The translations under genes and the position numbers were made by a program. A stretch of 64,000 nt of DNA from PALSA-607 sp036501485 (GTDB lineage Bacteria; Actinomycetota; Actinomycetes; Acidothermales; Acidothermaceae): the NCBI GenBank assembly GCA_036501485.1, contig DASYAG010000012.1:13946-77945 (forward strand), read 5' to 3'. Below, piece after piece: positions 34,529 through 43,028 of the stretch. Within the stretch, counting starts at the first letter, position 1. The number at the start of each line of letters is the position of its first letter. The notes below the pieces were generated by a model, which did no database searches, was not told the DNA's origin, and was given only the letters and a program-made list of their open reading frames with translations.

Positions 34529-35384
34529 ACTCGCGGTAGGGCTGCAGGCTCCCGCGTTACCTCGGTATCACGGGGTTTTCTTTCGGCAATTCGCCAGCGA
34601 GATCGCGATCAGCTTTCGGCGCCGGCGCAATCTCGCCATCCTTGCCGTGCTCGGCGCGGTCCCGATCTTTATCGGCGTTGCGGTCAAGATCAGTTCTCCT
34701 CGCGGGGGCCAGGGGCCGGCGTTTATCGGTCAGATCACGAGCAACGGGTTATTCCTCGCGTTCGCAGCTTTGACGCTTTGCCTGCCGGTCTTCTTGCCGG
34801 TTGCGGTTGCCGTCGTCGCTGGCGATGCGGTCGCGGGCGAGGCGAACACGGGGACGCTTCGCTACTTGCTCACGGTGCCTGTTTCGCGGACTCGGTTGCT
34901 GGCGGTGAAGACCGCGGGGGTGATCGCTTTCATCGTCGCTGGCATTGCGCTAGTGACCGCGATCGGCATCGTGCTCGGGGTGTCTCTATTCGGTACCCAC
35001 GGCATGACGCTTCTGTCGGGTGACACCGTGTCGGTGAGCAACGGGTTGCTGCGATCGCTCGGAGTCGCCGCATACGTATTCGTCGACCTACTCGGTCTCG
35101 CGGGCATCGCGCTGTTCTTCTCGACGCTCACAGAGGTACCGGTCGGCGCGATGGCTGCCACCGTGGTGCTCGCCATTATTTTTACCGTGCTCGACGCTGT
35201 TCCACAGTTGGGCGGCATCCGCGGCATCCTGCTCACGCATCACTGGCTCGACTTTGCCAGCCTGCTGCGTACCCAGGTCAACACGAGTCAGCTGTTGCAC
35301 GGCATGTTGATTCCGCTGGCCTACTTCGCGATCTTCACCGCGGCGGCGTGGTCGCGAATCACGACGGCAGACATCACGTCGTAG
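34515..35384 (+). CDS. ABC transporter permease (ABC-2 type)
   Basis: 289 residues with six hydrophobic helices. The loop VAGDAVAGEANTGTLRYLLTVPVSRTRLLAVK is the typical ABC-2 segment between helices 2 and 3. Pairs with the ATPase encoded just upstream. Substrate unknown; the exported lipid-binding-like protein in the same operon suggests an envelope component or antimicrobial peptide. Confidence 0.92.
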   Translation: MSSAELAVGLQAPALPRYHGVFFRQFASEIAISFRRRRNLAILAVLGAVPIFIGVAVKISSPRGGQGPAFIGQITSNGLFLAFAALTLCLPVFLPVAVAVVAGDAVAGEANTGTLRYLLTVPVSRTRLLAVKTAGVIAFIVAGIALVTAIGIVLGVSLFGTHGMTLLSGDTVSVSNGLLRSLGVAAYVFVDLLGLAGIALFFSTLTEVPVGAMAATVVLAIIFTVLDAVPQLGGIRGILLTHHWLDFASLLRTQVNTSQLLHGMLIPLAYFAIFTAAAWSRITTADITS

Positions 35385-35407
35385 TTTCCTCCGGCCGACA
35401 AGTCGGG

Positions 35408-35980
35408 CTAGATGCCGATGCCCAGCCTGGCGATCGGGCCGAGGAGTTCTTGCTCTTCATAGGCGAGGTGCGACAACAGGATCTCGGCGAGCCGATCGAC
35501 CTCGTCCTGCACCCTGCTGAGATGCTCCTCGTCGTCAACCATGGCGACCAGCGCCGCGTCGAGCCGACTCAGCACCGCGGCCACAACTTCGTGTTCCTCA
35601 CTTAGCCGTTCGATCACGGGCCCGAGTTCTGAATCGCGTGACTTGAGATCGACGAACAGGTTCGCGTCTTCGATCGCGTGATGGATCGTCAGCACTCGGC
35701 AATAGGTCGCGCAGAAGGCTCCGAGCGACCAGTAGTTCTGCCGCATCGACATCTCGTTGATCAACGATCGGGCGGTGGCAGCACTCGACCTCCCGACTGC
35801 TACCTCGGCGACCACATCACGGATCTGCTCGAGTTCGGAGCGCAGATGCTCGTGCACGCCGGCGAGCATTTGCGCCGAAGCCCGGCCTGCCGCCGTCCCG
35901 ACTGCGTCGTCGTGACGTGGGGCACGAGGTCGGGTCGCTTCGTCGAGTGCGGGTTCGTGAGCGCTGACATGGTCGGACAT
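35408..35980 (-). CDS. Hemerythrin-domain protein
   Basis: 190 residues. The four-helix hemerythrin fold is suggested by spaced His/Glu ligands: VHEHLRSELEQI, LTIHHAIEDANLF, LSEEHEVVAAVL and LSHLAYEEQELL. Binds a di-iron centre and may sense or handle oxygen or nitric oxide. It stands alone, convergent with the ABC permease gene. The N-terminal ~30 residues are disordered-looking and charged. Confidence 0.87.
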   Translation of the reverse strand: MSDHVSAHEPALDEATRPRAPRHDDAVGTAAGRASAQMLAGVHEHLRSELEQIRDVVAEVAVGRSSAATARSLINEMSMRQNYWSLGAFCATYCRVLTIHHAIEDANLFVDLKSRDSELGPVIERLSEEHEVVAAVLSRLDAALVAMVDDEEHLSRVQDEVDRLAEILLSHLAYEEQELLGPIARLGIGI

Positions 35981-36064
35981 CTGAGTTGCGGCTCCCGGGG
36001 CGCTGGATGAGTGTCAGTCGACCCTAACTGCCCGCGCTCCGCTGGGCCTTGCCACAGCTCGCTG

Positions 36065-37015
36065 TCAGGTTTGTGGCGGCTCGCCGCCGCGGACGCGCGT
36101 CTCCTCGACGAGCGTGCGCAGGTCTCCTACCGGGCCGAGATGTTGGAGCTTGTCGGGATTGACCACCGCGTGCAGCGCCTGCACCTGGCCGTCGGCGATG
36201 TCGAGACTGAGCACGCCGAGGACGAGTCCGTCGTGTGTCGTGAACATCATGCCCGGCTCGTCATTGATGTCGAGCGCGGTCAGCACCATGCCCATCTCGG
36301 CGCCGAAGGCGACCAGGGCGACCATGAAGCGGCCGACCTTGTCGATGCCGACGATCGCGCGAGCCGCGGCAGGCGCCTTGCCGCCGCCGTCCCCGGTGAA
36401 CGTGACGTCAGCGGCGAGCATCGCCTGCAAGCCGGCCACGTCGCCCGACTCGACGGCGGCAAAGAAGCGGTCGGCAAGCTCACGCTTTTGCTCGCGCGAG
36501 GCTTCGTAACGGGGACGTCGCTCATCGATGTGCTTGCGGGCACGCACAAGCAGCTGACGGCAATTCTCGGTGCTTTTGCCGACAACGGAGGCGATCTCGT
36601 CGAACTCATACGCGAACACATCGCGCAGCAAGAAGACCGCGCGCTCGGTCGGCGAAAGAGTCTCGAGTAGAACGAGGAATGCCGTCGACAACGAGTCGGC
36701 GATCTCGGCGTGTGCTGAGACGTCCGGCATCGGATCGGTAAGTAGCGGTTCTGGCAACCACATCCCGACGTAGGTCTCGCGTTGCACCCGCGCAGATTTC
36801 AGGTGGTCGAGTGAGAGCCGCGACGCGATCGATGCCAGGTAAGGGCGCGTCGAATCGACCACTACGCCGTCGTCGATCGCCCGTCGGTAACGCACGAATG
36901 ATTCCTGCACGACGTCCTCAGCGTCGCTCACGCTGCCGAGCATGCGGTAGGCGATCGAGAAGAGCAACGGACGCAGCTCCGTGTAGGTGCGCGCCAGCTC
37001 ATCGTCGTCCGACAT
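36065..37015 (-). CDS. ECF41 (SigJ-like) extracytoplasmic-function sigma factor
   Basis: 316 residues. Sigma region 2 (PLLFSIAYRMLGSVSDAEDVVQESF) and region 4 (SPTERAVFLLRDVFAYEFDEIASVVG) are followed by a SnoaL-like C-terminal extension. The ECF41 hallmarks are all seen: MWLPEPL in the linker, DGGGKAPA, and NPDKLQHL in the extension. Family knowledge: the extension replaces an anti-sigma factor. Its own upstream region has a recognisable ECF41 promoter, as does the divergent epimerase gene, so both are likely its regulon. Confidence 0.95.
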   Translation of the reverse strand: MSDDDELARTYTELRPLLFSIAYRMLGSVSDAEDVVQESFVRYRRAIDDGVVVDSTRPYLASIASRLSLDHLKSARVQRETYVGMWLPEPLLTDPMPDVSAHAEIADSLSTAFLVLLETLSPTERAVFLLRDVFAYEFDEIASVVGKSTENCRQLLVRARKHIDERRPRYEASREQKRELADRFFAAVESGDVAGLQAMLAADVTFTGDGGGKAPAAARAIVGIDKVGRFMVALVAFGAEMGMVLTALDINDEPGMMFTTHDGLVLGVLSLDIADGQVQALHAVVNPDKLQHLGPVGDLRTLVEETRVRGGEPPQT

Positions 37016-37042
37016 GGTCTGCCTCCCTCTCTACCACCGTAA

Positions 37043-37069
37043 GACGATCTCGTCGGCCCGCGAGTGACA
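37043..37069 (-). promoter_or_regulatory. ECF41-type promoter of the sigma factor gene
   Basis: Read leftward: -35 TGTCACT (37069-37063), a 16-bp spacer, and -10 CGTC (37046-37043). This matches the published ECF41 consensus TGTCACA-N16-CGTC with one mismatch. It ends about 27 bp before the sigma factor start at 37015 and implies autoregulation. Confidence 0.8.
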
Positions 37070-37090
37070 GGGCCCTTGGAGAAATGGCGT

Positions 37091-37117
37091 TGTCACAGGA
37101 CCGACGACCGCCTCGTC
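37091..37117 (+). promoter_or_regulatory. ECF41-type promoter of the epimerase gene
   Basis: -35 TGTCACA (37091-37097), 16-bp spacer, -10 CGTC (37114-37117): a perfect match to the ECF41 consensus, ending 33 bp before the ATG at 37151. It faces away from the sigma factor gene, whose own promoter has the same form. Confidence 0.85.
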
Positions 37118-37150
37118 TCAGGAGCAGGACGACAAAATTGGAGGCATCCC

Positions 37151-38059
37151 ATGAGGGTTTTTCTTGCAGGCGCAAGCGGTGCAATCGGACGTCGATTGGT
37201 GCCCTTGTTGATCTCTACCGGACATCAAGTCACCGGCACGACGACGACCCCTACCAAGCTCGACCAGCTCACGAAGCTCGGTGCAGATGCGGTGCAACTC
37301 GACCTGCTTGATGCCGCTGCGACGAGGCGCGCGATCGCCGACGCAAAGCCGGACGCCATCGTGCACCAAGCGACCGCGCTGGCCAACCTAGGCAAGAGCT
37401 CACGCAACTTGGGCAAGGCATTTGCGGTCACGAACCAGCTGCGCACGGTGGGTACGAAGAACCTGCTCGACGGTGCGTGGGATGTTGGCGTCACGCGCTT
37501 CGTTGCCCAGGGCTTCTGCGCGTTGGCATTCGCACGCGCACCGCGCTTGAACAGTGACGCCCCAGCGGGTCTCGTTGCTGGCCGCGAAGCAATGCGGTCA
37601 CTCGAGGATTCCATGCTCGATCGTGGTGGCGTTGTGCTCAGTTATGGCGGGTTCTACGGACCTGGCACGTCGCTGGGTCGAGACGGGGAACAGACCGCGA
37701 TGATCCGTCGGCGACTGCTGCCAATCGTCGGATCGGGTGACACCATTTTCCAGTTCCTGCACATCGATGACGCCGCGAGCGCCACGCTGGCTGCGCTTAC
37801 TCGCGGCGAAGGTCACTACGACATCGTTGACGATGAGCCCGCCGCTCTGCGCGAGTGGGTTCCGGCCATGGCATCGATGCTGGGTGCCAAGCCCCCGCGG
37901 CACGCACCCGTTTGGCTGGCGAAGCTGATAGCCGGCGATGGCGTCGCGTTGCTGACCGTCGAGGCGCCGCCCACGTCGAACGCTCGGGCGAAGGCGGACT
38001 TGAGTTGGAAGCCTGCGTATCCGTCATGGCGCGAGGGCCTCGCGCACGAGCTCAGCTGA
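37151..38059 (+). CDS. NAD-dependent epimerase/dehydratase family protein, ECF41 target
   Basis: 302 residues of the extended SDR type, with the nucleotide-binding GASGAIGRRLVP near residue 7. The Tyr-containing GGFYGPGTSLG and the later FLHIDDAASATLAAL segments are typical of NAD(P)-dependent sugar-nucleotide epimerase-like proteins. GGAGG lies 6 bp before the ATG at 37151. Genes of this kind are the usual neighbours of ECF41 factors. The substrate is unknown; the promoter makes the regulation clear. Confidence 0.93.
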   Translation: MRVFLAGASGAIGRRLVPLLISTGHQVTGTTTTPTKLDQLTKLGADAVQLDLLDAAATRRAIADAKPDAIVHQATALANLGKSSRNLGKAFAVTNQLRTVGTKNLLDGAWDVGVTRFVAQGFCALAFARAPRLNSDAPAGLVAGREAMRSLEDSMLDRGGVVLSYGGFYGPGTSLGRDGEQTAMIRRRLLPIVGSGDTIFQFLHIDDAASATLAALTRGEGHYDIVDDEPAALREWVPAMASMLGAKPPRHAPVWLAKLIAGDGVALLTVEAPPTSNARAKADLSWKPAYPSWREGLAHELS

Positions 38060-38081
38060 TCGACGTCCGCTCGGCTGGCCC

Positions 38082-38312
38082 TCAGCGGTGTTTCAGCGCG
38101 GCCTCGTCGAGTGCCGCGCCGAGACGGGCGGCCTCCGCACGAAGTCCACGTGAGGCATAGGGAGAGCGGCGGTCGCGCTTCGCCAAGAGTTCGAGCGTGT
38201 CAGCGACACCCTGCTCGTAGGCCTGCTGGCGAACGTAGCGGGCGACAAGGTTGTGGCGGCACAGCACTTCGGAGAGCTTGTCCGTGCTGACGATCGCTTC
38301 GGATTTCCCCAC
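38082..38312 (-). CDS. Small hypothetical protein
   Basis: 76 residues from a GTG (MGKSEAIVSTDKLSEVLCRHNLVARYVRQQ start), helical and charged, with no signal peptide or membrane segment. I do not recognise a family. Amino-acid composition looks protein-like, and the region is otherwise empty, but no clear RBS is seen. It is convergent with the epimerase gene and downstream of the NhaA-DsbA gene on the same strand, 90 bp after that stop. Confidence 0.5.
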   Translation of the reverse strand: MGKSEAIVSTDKLSEVLCRHNLVARYVRQQAYEQGVADTLELLAKRDRRSPYASRGLRAEAARLGAALDEAALKHR

Positions 38313-38402
38313 GCTTCAACGGTAAGTGCGAAGGCCCGTGCCGCATGGCGGAAACGGTCGTTACCTCCACCTGGGCGCGATCTTTCACCCGTTCGGCTCG
38401 GA

Positions 38403-40286
38403 CTAGTCGCGCTGGGCGATCGTCGCGCGGGCGCCAGCGGCCTTGACCGCCACCTTGAGCGACGCGATGTCGTAGGCGCCGTGGTGGCGAATGCCGTTGA
38501 CGAAGAACGTGGGCGTGCCCGACACCTTGCTGAGGTCGGCGCTGTCGACGTCGCTGGCGACCCGAGCGGCGCCGACATGGTGTTTGACGTCGTCGGTGAA
38601 GCGATCGACGTCGAGGCCGAGCTCGCCCGCGTATCGGATCAGGTCCCTGAGGCCGAGTGCATCCTGATGCTGGAACAGCAGGTCATGCATCTCCCAGAAC
38701 TTGCCCTGGTCCTCGGCGGCTTCGGTGGCCTCGGCGGCGAGTTGCGCATTGGGATGCACCTCCGTGAGGGGCAAGTGCCGCCATACGTAGCGGATGTCGC
38801 CGAACTCCGCCAGCAACTCGCGCACGATTGGCTCGGCTTGCCCGCAGTAAGGACATTCGAGGTCGCCGTACTCGAGCAATGTCACGAGGGACTCGTGCGG
38901 GCCACGGATGTGATCGCGCTCCACGTCGACCGGGTCGGCGAGGTCGACGATCGCCTCCGACCGGCCGAGCAACGCGACGATCCGTTGTCGCGCGGGCAGC
39001 CGTTCGGTGACTCGGAAGAGGATCCAGGTCAGCAGTGAGGCGAGCACTGCCGCAGTCAGCACCCCGGCCTTTGCTTCTTGCAGCTGCGTGCCGGTGAACG
39101 CGAGGGATGCGATGAGCAGTGAGACGGTGAATCCGATGCCGGCAATCGAACCCGCGCCGGCAACGGCCGCCCAGCCGACGGGTGGCCGCAACTTGCGGTG
39201 CGTGATCGCCGTGACCAGCCACGACATGCCGGCGATGCCGACGGGCTTTCCGAGTACGTAGCCGACGACGATTCCGAGTGTGATTGGGGATTTGTACGCC
39301 GTCGATACGAAGTGCCGACTGATCGGAATGCCCGCATTGGCGAGCGCGAATAGCGGGACGATGATGTAGGTGGTCCATGGACTGAACCGTTGCCGCAGCC
39401 GGTCGTTCGGGGAGATCGCGGCCTCGACGCTGGCCTGCGCTTGGCGGGCGAGTTGCGCCGTTGGCTGCTCCCGAAACTGCCGGAAACCTTCAGTGGCGAG
39501 GTCGAGCGCTGGTCTGCTCGCAGAGTAGGCATACGTAAGTAGGCCTAGCACGAGTCCGACGACGACCGGGTCGACCCCAGACTTGAAAAGCGCGAGCCAA
39601 ATAGCCGCACCGAACACTGCGTACAACTGCATGCGGTACGGCGGCTTGAATGCGCGAATCGCCAGCGTGCAGGCGAATAGTCCGAGCGCAATGATGAGCG
39701 GCATCCAGCGCAAATGCTTGGTGTAAAAGGTCGCGATGACGAGCAACGCGACGATGTCGTCGACGACGACGACGGTGAGCATGAACGCTCTCAGCCGGTC
39801 CGGAAAGCGCGGGCCGACCAGCGCCAGCATCCCGAGGGCGAATGCCGTGTCGGTCGACATCACTGTGCCCCACCCGTGCGCACTGTTGCGGCCACCGTTG
39901 AACGCAAGGTAAATGCCGACCGGCACGATCATGCCGGTGACGCCGGCAAGTAATGGGAGCGTTACGCGCTTGCGTTCACGCAGTTCGCCGATATCAAATT
40001 CCCTGCGCGCCTCGAGACCGACGACGAGGAAGAAGAACGTCATAAGGCCGGTATTCACCCAGCCGCGCAAGTCCTGATTCACCGTCCCGTGGCCGAATCG
40101 GATCGCGAAGGTCGTGTCCCAGACCGTGTTGTACGAGCGCGCGTTGAGATTGACCCAGATCAGCGCCGCTAGCGTGCTGGCGAGCAGGATCGCTGCACCG
40201 CTGGTCTCGCTGCTGGAGAACGTGCGCAATGGCGCCCGCACATACCGATGCCAGGGCGTCAGGTTTTCGGTCTCTGTCTCGGTCAC
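38403..40286 (-). CDS. nhaA: Na+/H+ antiporter NhaA fused to a DsbA-like thioredoxin domain
   Basis: 627 residues. Residues ~15-430 are NhaA with about twelve helices and the ion-binding Asp176-Asp177 pair (VVVVDDIVAL) and Asp146 (STDTAFALGM). Residues ~450-627 form a DsbA/thioredoxin domain with active-site CPYC (Cys478, Cys481) and the cis-Pro loop SGTPTFFVNG. This fusion is known in actinobacteria. The thioredoxin part may face the outside and link redox state to antiport, but its real role is unproved. Its ATG overlaps the amidase stop by 4 bp, so the amidase and this gene are translationally coupled. Confidence 0.93.
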   Translation of the reverse strand: MTETETENLTPWHRYVRAPLRTFSSSETSGAAILLASTLAALIWVNLNARSYNTVWDTTFAIRFGHGTVNQDLRGWVNTGLMTFFFLVVGLEARREFDIGELRERKRVTLPLLAGVTGMIVPVGIYLAFNGGRNSAHGWGTVMSTDTAFALGMLALVGPRFPDRLRAFMLTVVVVDDIVALLVIATFYTKHLRWMPLIIALGLFACTLAIRAFKPPYRMQLYAVFGAAIWLALFKSGVDPVVVGLVLGLLTYAYSASRPALDLATEGFRQFREQPTAQLARQAQASVEAAISPNDRLRQRFSPWTTYIIVPLFALANAGIPISRHFVSTAYKSPITLGIVVGYVLGKPVGIAGMSWLVTAITHRKLRPPVGWAAVAGAGSIAGIGFTVSLLIASLAFTGTQLQEAKAGVLTAAVLASLLTWILFRVTERLPARQRIVALLGRSEAIVDLADPVDVERDHIRGPHESLVTLLEYGDLECPYCGQAEPIVRELLAEFGDIRYVWRHLPLTEVHPNAQLAAEATEAAEDQGKFWEMHDLLFQHQDALGLRDLIRYAGELGLDVDRFTDDVKHHVGAARVASDVDSADLSKVSGTPTFFVNGIRHHGAYDIASLKVAVKAAGARATIAQRD

Positions 40287-41395
40287 CTGGTGAGGAAGGC
40301 TGTCAGTCCGGCGGCGATTCCAGTCGCAATCGCCTGGCGATCCGTCGGGTTGGTGGCGATGGCGGCGTCCCCGCTATTTCTCATGTTGAGACATTCGATC
40401 GTGATGACCGGACCATGCGAGAGGTTGATCGTACCGGTGGTTGTCGTGTTGGGGTAATAGCCGTTCGCGATGTAGGTCGAGTACGGAATTCCCGTTACTG
40501 CGTGGAACGTGTCGTGCATGACGGTCGCAAGAATGCGTGACTGCGGCGCGCCACCCGGATTCACGTTCGGGTTATTCGGCGGTGGTTGCATCACGAAGAA
40601 TCCGTGACCGCCCGCTGGTCCGCCGTCCGCATGTATTGCAACGAAGGCATTCGCGTGGGCGTTGTTACCGATCTGCGCGCGGGTCGTGATGCAGGGCCCG
40701 ATGCTCGAGTCGTTGGGTCGGGTCAAAATGACCGTTGCGCCCTTGGCCCGCAAGATGGCGGCCGCGCGATTCGCGACGTCCCACGTGAATGCGTGCTCGG
40801 GGTACCCCGCATCCGTCGCCGTGCCCGTGGTGTCGCACGCCTTGTAGACGCCGTTGCCCGCGTAGACGTTGTTGTTGATCGACGAACTGTTGTTCAGGTT
40901 GTGCCCCGGGTCCAGAACGATGACCTTGCCCGTGAGTTTCTGCCCGGTCAGCGCCGCTGCTGCGGTGGCCGTCGGGACCGGGACCCCCACGGGTGGCTTC
41001 GGTGAGCCGTTTCGCTGGCCGGGAGAACTCGTCGGGCCGGACGGCGAGGGGCTGACCTTTGGGGTGATGGGCGTCGGCGTTGAGGTCGGTGACGGCAGCG
41101 CGGGGACAGGCGAGATGGCCGACCGGACCGCCGGCTGCGCTGCCGAGCTCTCTGGTTCGGCCGCCGAGGACGCGGCGGCCGACGCTTGGACGGCTACCGA
41201 CGACGTTGCAGGTGAACTCGCGGCTCCGGATCCTGCCGCCGCCGAGCCAACGGCTGCCGAGCTAGCCGCTGCACTTCCCGTCGTCGAATTCAGGTCGGCC
41301 GGCTTGCTCGAGGACGTGCAGGCCGCGAGCGCCGAGAACGCGGCGATCGCGATGACGATCTGGGTGCGGCGGGCGGTGCTAGTCCGTCGGGCCAT
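40283..41395 (-). CDS. Zinc N-acetylmuramoyl-L-alanine amidase, lipoprotein form
   Basis: 370 residues. A type II signal peptide with lipobox LAAC (Cys26), then a 100-residue Ser/Ala/Pro-rich linker, then an amidase_3 domain. Zinc ligands are in IVLDPGHN, GYPEHAF and FVAIHADGG, with the catalytic Glu in VITIECLNMRN. Cleaves the peptide from muramic acid in peptidoglycan. It corresponds in position to mycobacterial Rv3717, the amidase next to ybaB-recR. It is divergent from ybaB and upstream of, and coupled to, the NhaA-DsbA gene. Confidence 0.92.
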   Translation of the reverse strand: MARRTSTARRTQIVIAIAAFSALAACTSSSKPADLNSTTGSAAASSAAVGSAAAGSGAASSPATSSVAVQASAAASSAAEPESSAAQPAVRSAISPVPALPSPTSTPTPITPKVSPSPSGPTSSPGQRNGSPKPPVGVPVPTATAAAALTGQKLTGKVIVLDPGHNLNNSSSINNNVYAGNGVYKACDTTGTATDAGYPEHAFTWDVANRAAAILRAKGATVILTRPNDSSIGPCITTRAQIGNNAHANAFVAIHADGGPAGGHGFFVMQPPPNNPNVNPGGAPQSRILATVMHDTFHAVTGIPYSTYIANGYYPNTTTTGTINLSHGPVITIECLNMRNSGDAAIATNPTDRQAIATGIAAGLTAFLTR

Positions 41396-41506
41396 ACCTC
41401 ATGCTGCCACGCCGGGTTGCGAGCCCGGCAACGTCACCGCTGCCGCGTAGGCTCGACACCGACCTCAGGTCCACGCAGATCCGACGCACGACGCAGGAGG
41501 GTACGC

Positions 41507-41860
41507 ATGACGTCAGGCGACTTACCGAGCATGCAAGAACTCCTCCAGCAGGCATCCCAGATGCAGCAGCAGCTGATGTCCGCCCAAGAGGACCTGGCGC
41601 GCGAGCGCGTCGTCGGTGACGCGGGCGGTGGGCTGGTCAGCGCGACGGTCACGGGGGCGGGCGAACTCGTTGACTTGCGCATCGACCCCAAAGCCGTCGA
41701 TCCAGCCGATACCGAGACGTTGGCCGACCTGATTCTGGCGGCCGTCCGCGCCGCGACCGGACGAGCGTCCGCGTTGCAGGCCGCCAAGCTCGGCCCGCTC
41801 GCGCAGGGGCTCGGCGGCTTCGGCGGCCAGCCCGGCGGCCTTCCCGGGCTCGGACTGTAG
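41507..41860 (+). CDS. ybaB: YbaB/EbfC nucleoid-associated protein
   Basis: 117 residues. MQELLQQASQMQQQLMSAQEDLARERV and GAGELVDLRIDPKAVD are characteristic of the small dimeric DNA-binding YbaB/EbfC family. The Gly/Pro-rich tail is typical of actinobacterial members. Strong AGGAGG before the ATG at 41507. Forms an operon with recR (3-bp gap), the usual arrangement. Confidence 0.95.
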   Translation: MTSGDLPSMQELLQQASQMQQQLMSAQEDLARERVVGDAGGGLVSATVTGAGELVDLRIDPKAVDPADTETLADLILAAVRAATGRASALQAAKLGPLAQGLGGFGGQPGGLPGLGL

Positions 41861-41863
41861 AAC

Positions 41864-42463
41864 GTGTACGAAGGTGTCGTCCAAGACCTGATCGATGAGC
41901 TGGGCAAGCTTCCGAACGTCGGTCCGAAGAGCGCGCAACGCATCGCGTTCTACCTGCTCGCGGCCGACGCGGTCGACGTCAAGCGGCTCGCTCAGGTCCT
42001 GCTCGAGGTCAAGGAAAAGGTCAGGTTCTGCGAGATCTGCGGCAACGTCGCCGAGGAGAAGCAGTGCCGGATCTGCCGCGACCCGCGCCGCGACCTCACG
42101 GTGATCTGCGTCGTCGAAGAATCCAAGGACGTCGTGGCGGTCGAGAAGACGCGCGAGTTCCGGGGCCGCTACCACGTGCTAGGCGGCGCGATCAGTCCGA
42201 TCGAAGGCATCGGCCCTGATGACCTTCGGGTGCGTGAGCTCATGACTAGGCTCGCCGATGGGACCGTAACCGAGCTGATCCTCGCGACCGACCCCAACCT
42301 CGAAGGCGAAGCCACCGCAACCTACTTGGCGCGGTTGGTGAAGCCGATGGGATTGCGGGTAACCAGGTTAGCGAGTGGGCTGCCGGTCGGCGGCGACCTG
42401 GAGTATGCCGACGAAGTCACGCTCGGTCGTGCGTTCGAGGGGAGGAGACAGATCGATGTCTGA
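41864..42463 (+). CDS. recR: Recombination mediator protein RecR
   Basis: 199 residues from GTG 41864. Helix-hairpin-helix (LPNVGPKSAQRIAFYLL), a four-Cys zinc finger (CEICGNVAEEKQCRIC) and a Toprim domain (ICVVEESKDVVAVEK, then GRYHVLGG) give the full RecR architecture. Acts with RecF/RecO to load RecA at gaps. The next gene starts 8 bp before its stop. Confidence 0.97.
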   Translation: MYEGVVQDLIDELGKLPNVGPKSAQRIAFYLLAADAVDVKRLAQVLLEVKEKVRFCEICGNVAEEKQCRICRDPRRDLTVICVVEESKDVVAVEKTREFRGRYHVLGGAISPIEGIGPDDLRVRELMTRLADGTVTELILATDPNLEGEATATYLARLVKPMGLRVTRLASGLPVGGDLEYADEVTLGRAFEGRRQIDV

Positions 42464-43007
42464 GCTGGTGGTCGAAGGCCCGTCGGACGATCTCAGCGAT
42501 TTCGCTGCCGAGATCGCCGACCAGGTCGAGAGCTTCGTCATAGCGGTGCGCGAGGTCGCCCGCGGCGCCGAGCCGGGTGGTGCCGTCTCGATGTTGCTCC
42601 TCGAGGTTTCGCAGCTGCTGTTGGCGGGCGGCCGGCTCGGGGCGATTGGTGACGTCGTCCCGACTGAGCGTTGGGAGCCCGACGCGGGCCCCGACCCCGA
42701 CATCGACGAGTTGCGCGAGCGCCTCGCCGCGCTGCTCGCGCCTATTGACCGCTACGTCGAAGTGTTCGATCCCTACGAGACGCCGCCGAGCGCCGCCAAC
42801 TTCGTGCTCTCCGACGACCTCGCCGACGTCACCGGCGATCTGTTGCACGGCCTGCAGCACTACCGGGCCGGCCGTCCGATCGAGGCGCTGTGGTGGTGGC
42901 AGTTCTCCTACGTGTCCCACTGGGGCACCCATGCCGGAGCAGCTCTGCGCGCCCTTCAATCCGTCGTTGCCCATGCCAGGCTGGACGTCGAGGGGCTGGC
43001 CGGCTAG
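42456..43007 (+). CDS. DUF5063 family protein
   Basis: 183 residues, helical and acidic, with the family pattern FAAEIADQVESFVIAVREVA, FDPYETPPSAANFVLSDDLADVTGDLL and EALWWWQFSYVSHWGTHAG. Commonly encoded directly after recR in actinobacteria; function unknown, with a recombination-related role suggested only by position. Chosen ATG 42456 has AGGAG upstream and overlaps recR by 8 bp. Confidence 0.88.
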   Translation: MSELVVEGPSDDLSDFAAEIADQVESFVIAVREVARGAEPGGAVSMLLLEVSQLLLAGGRLGAIGDVVPTERWEPDAGPDPDIDELRERLAALLAPIDRYVEVFDPYETPPSAANFVLSDDLADVTGDLLHGLQHYRAGRPIEALWWWQFSYVSHWGTHAGAALRALQSVVAHARLDVEGLAG

Positions 43008-43028
43008 GTCAGCGGCAACGTCGCGTCG

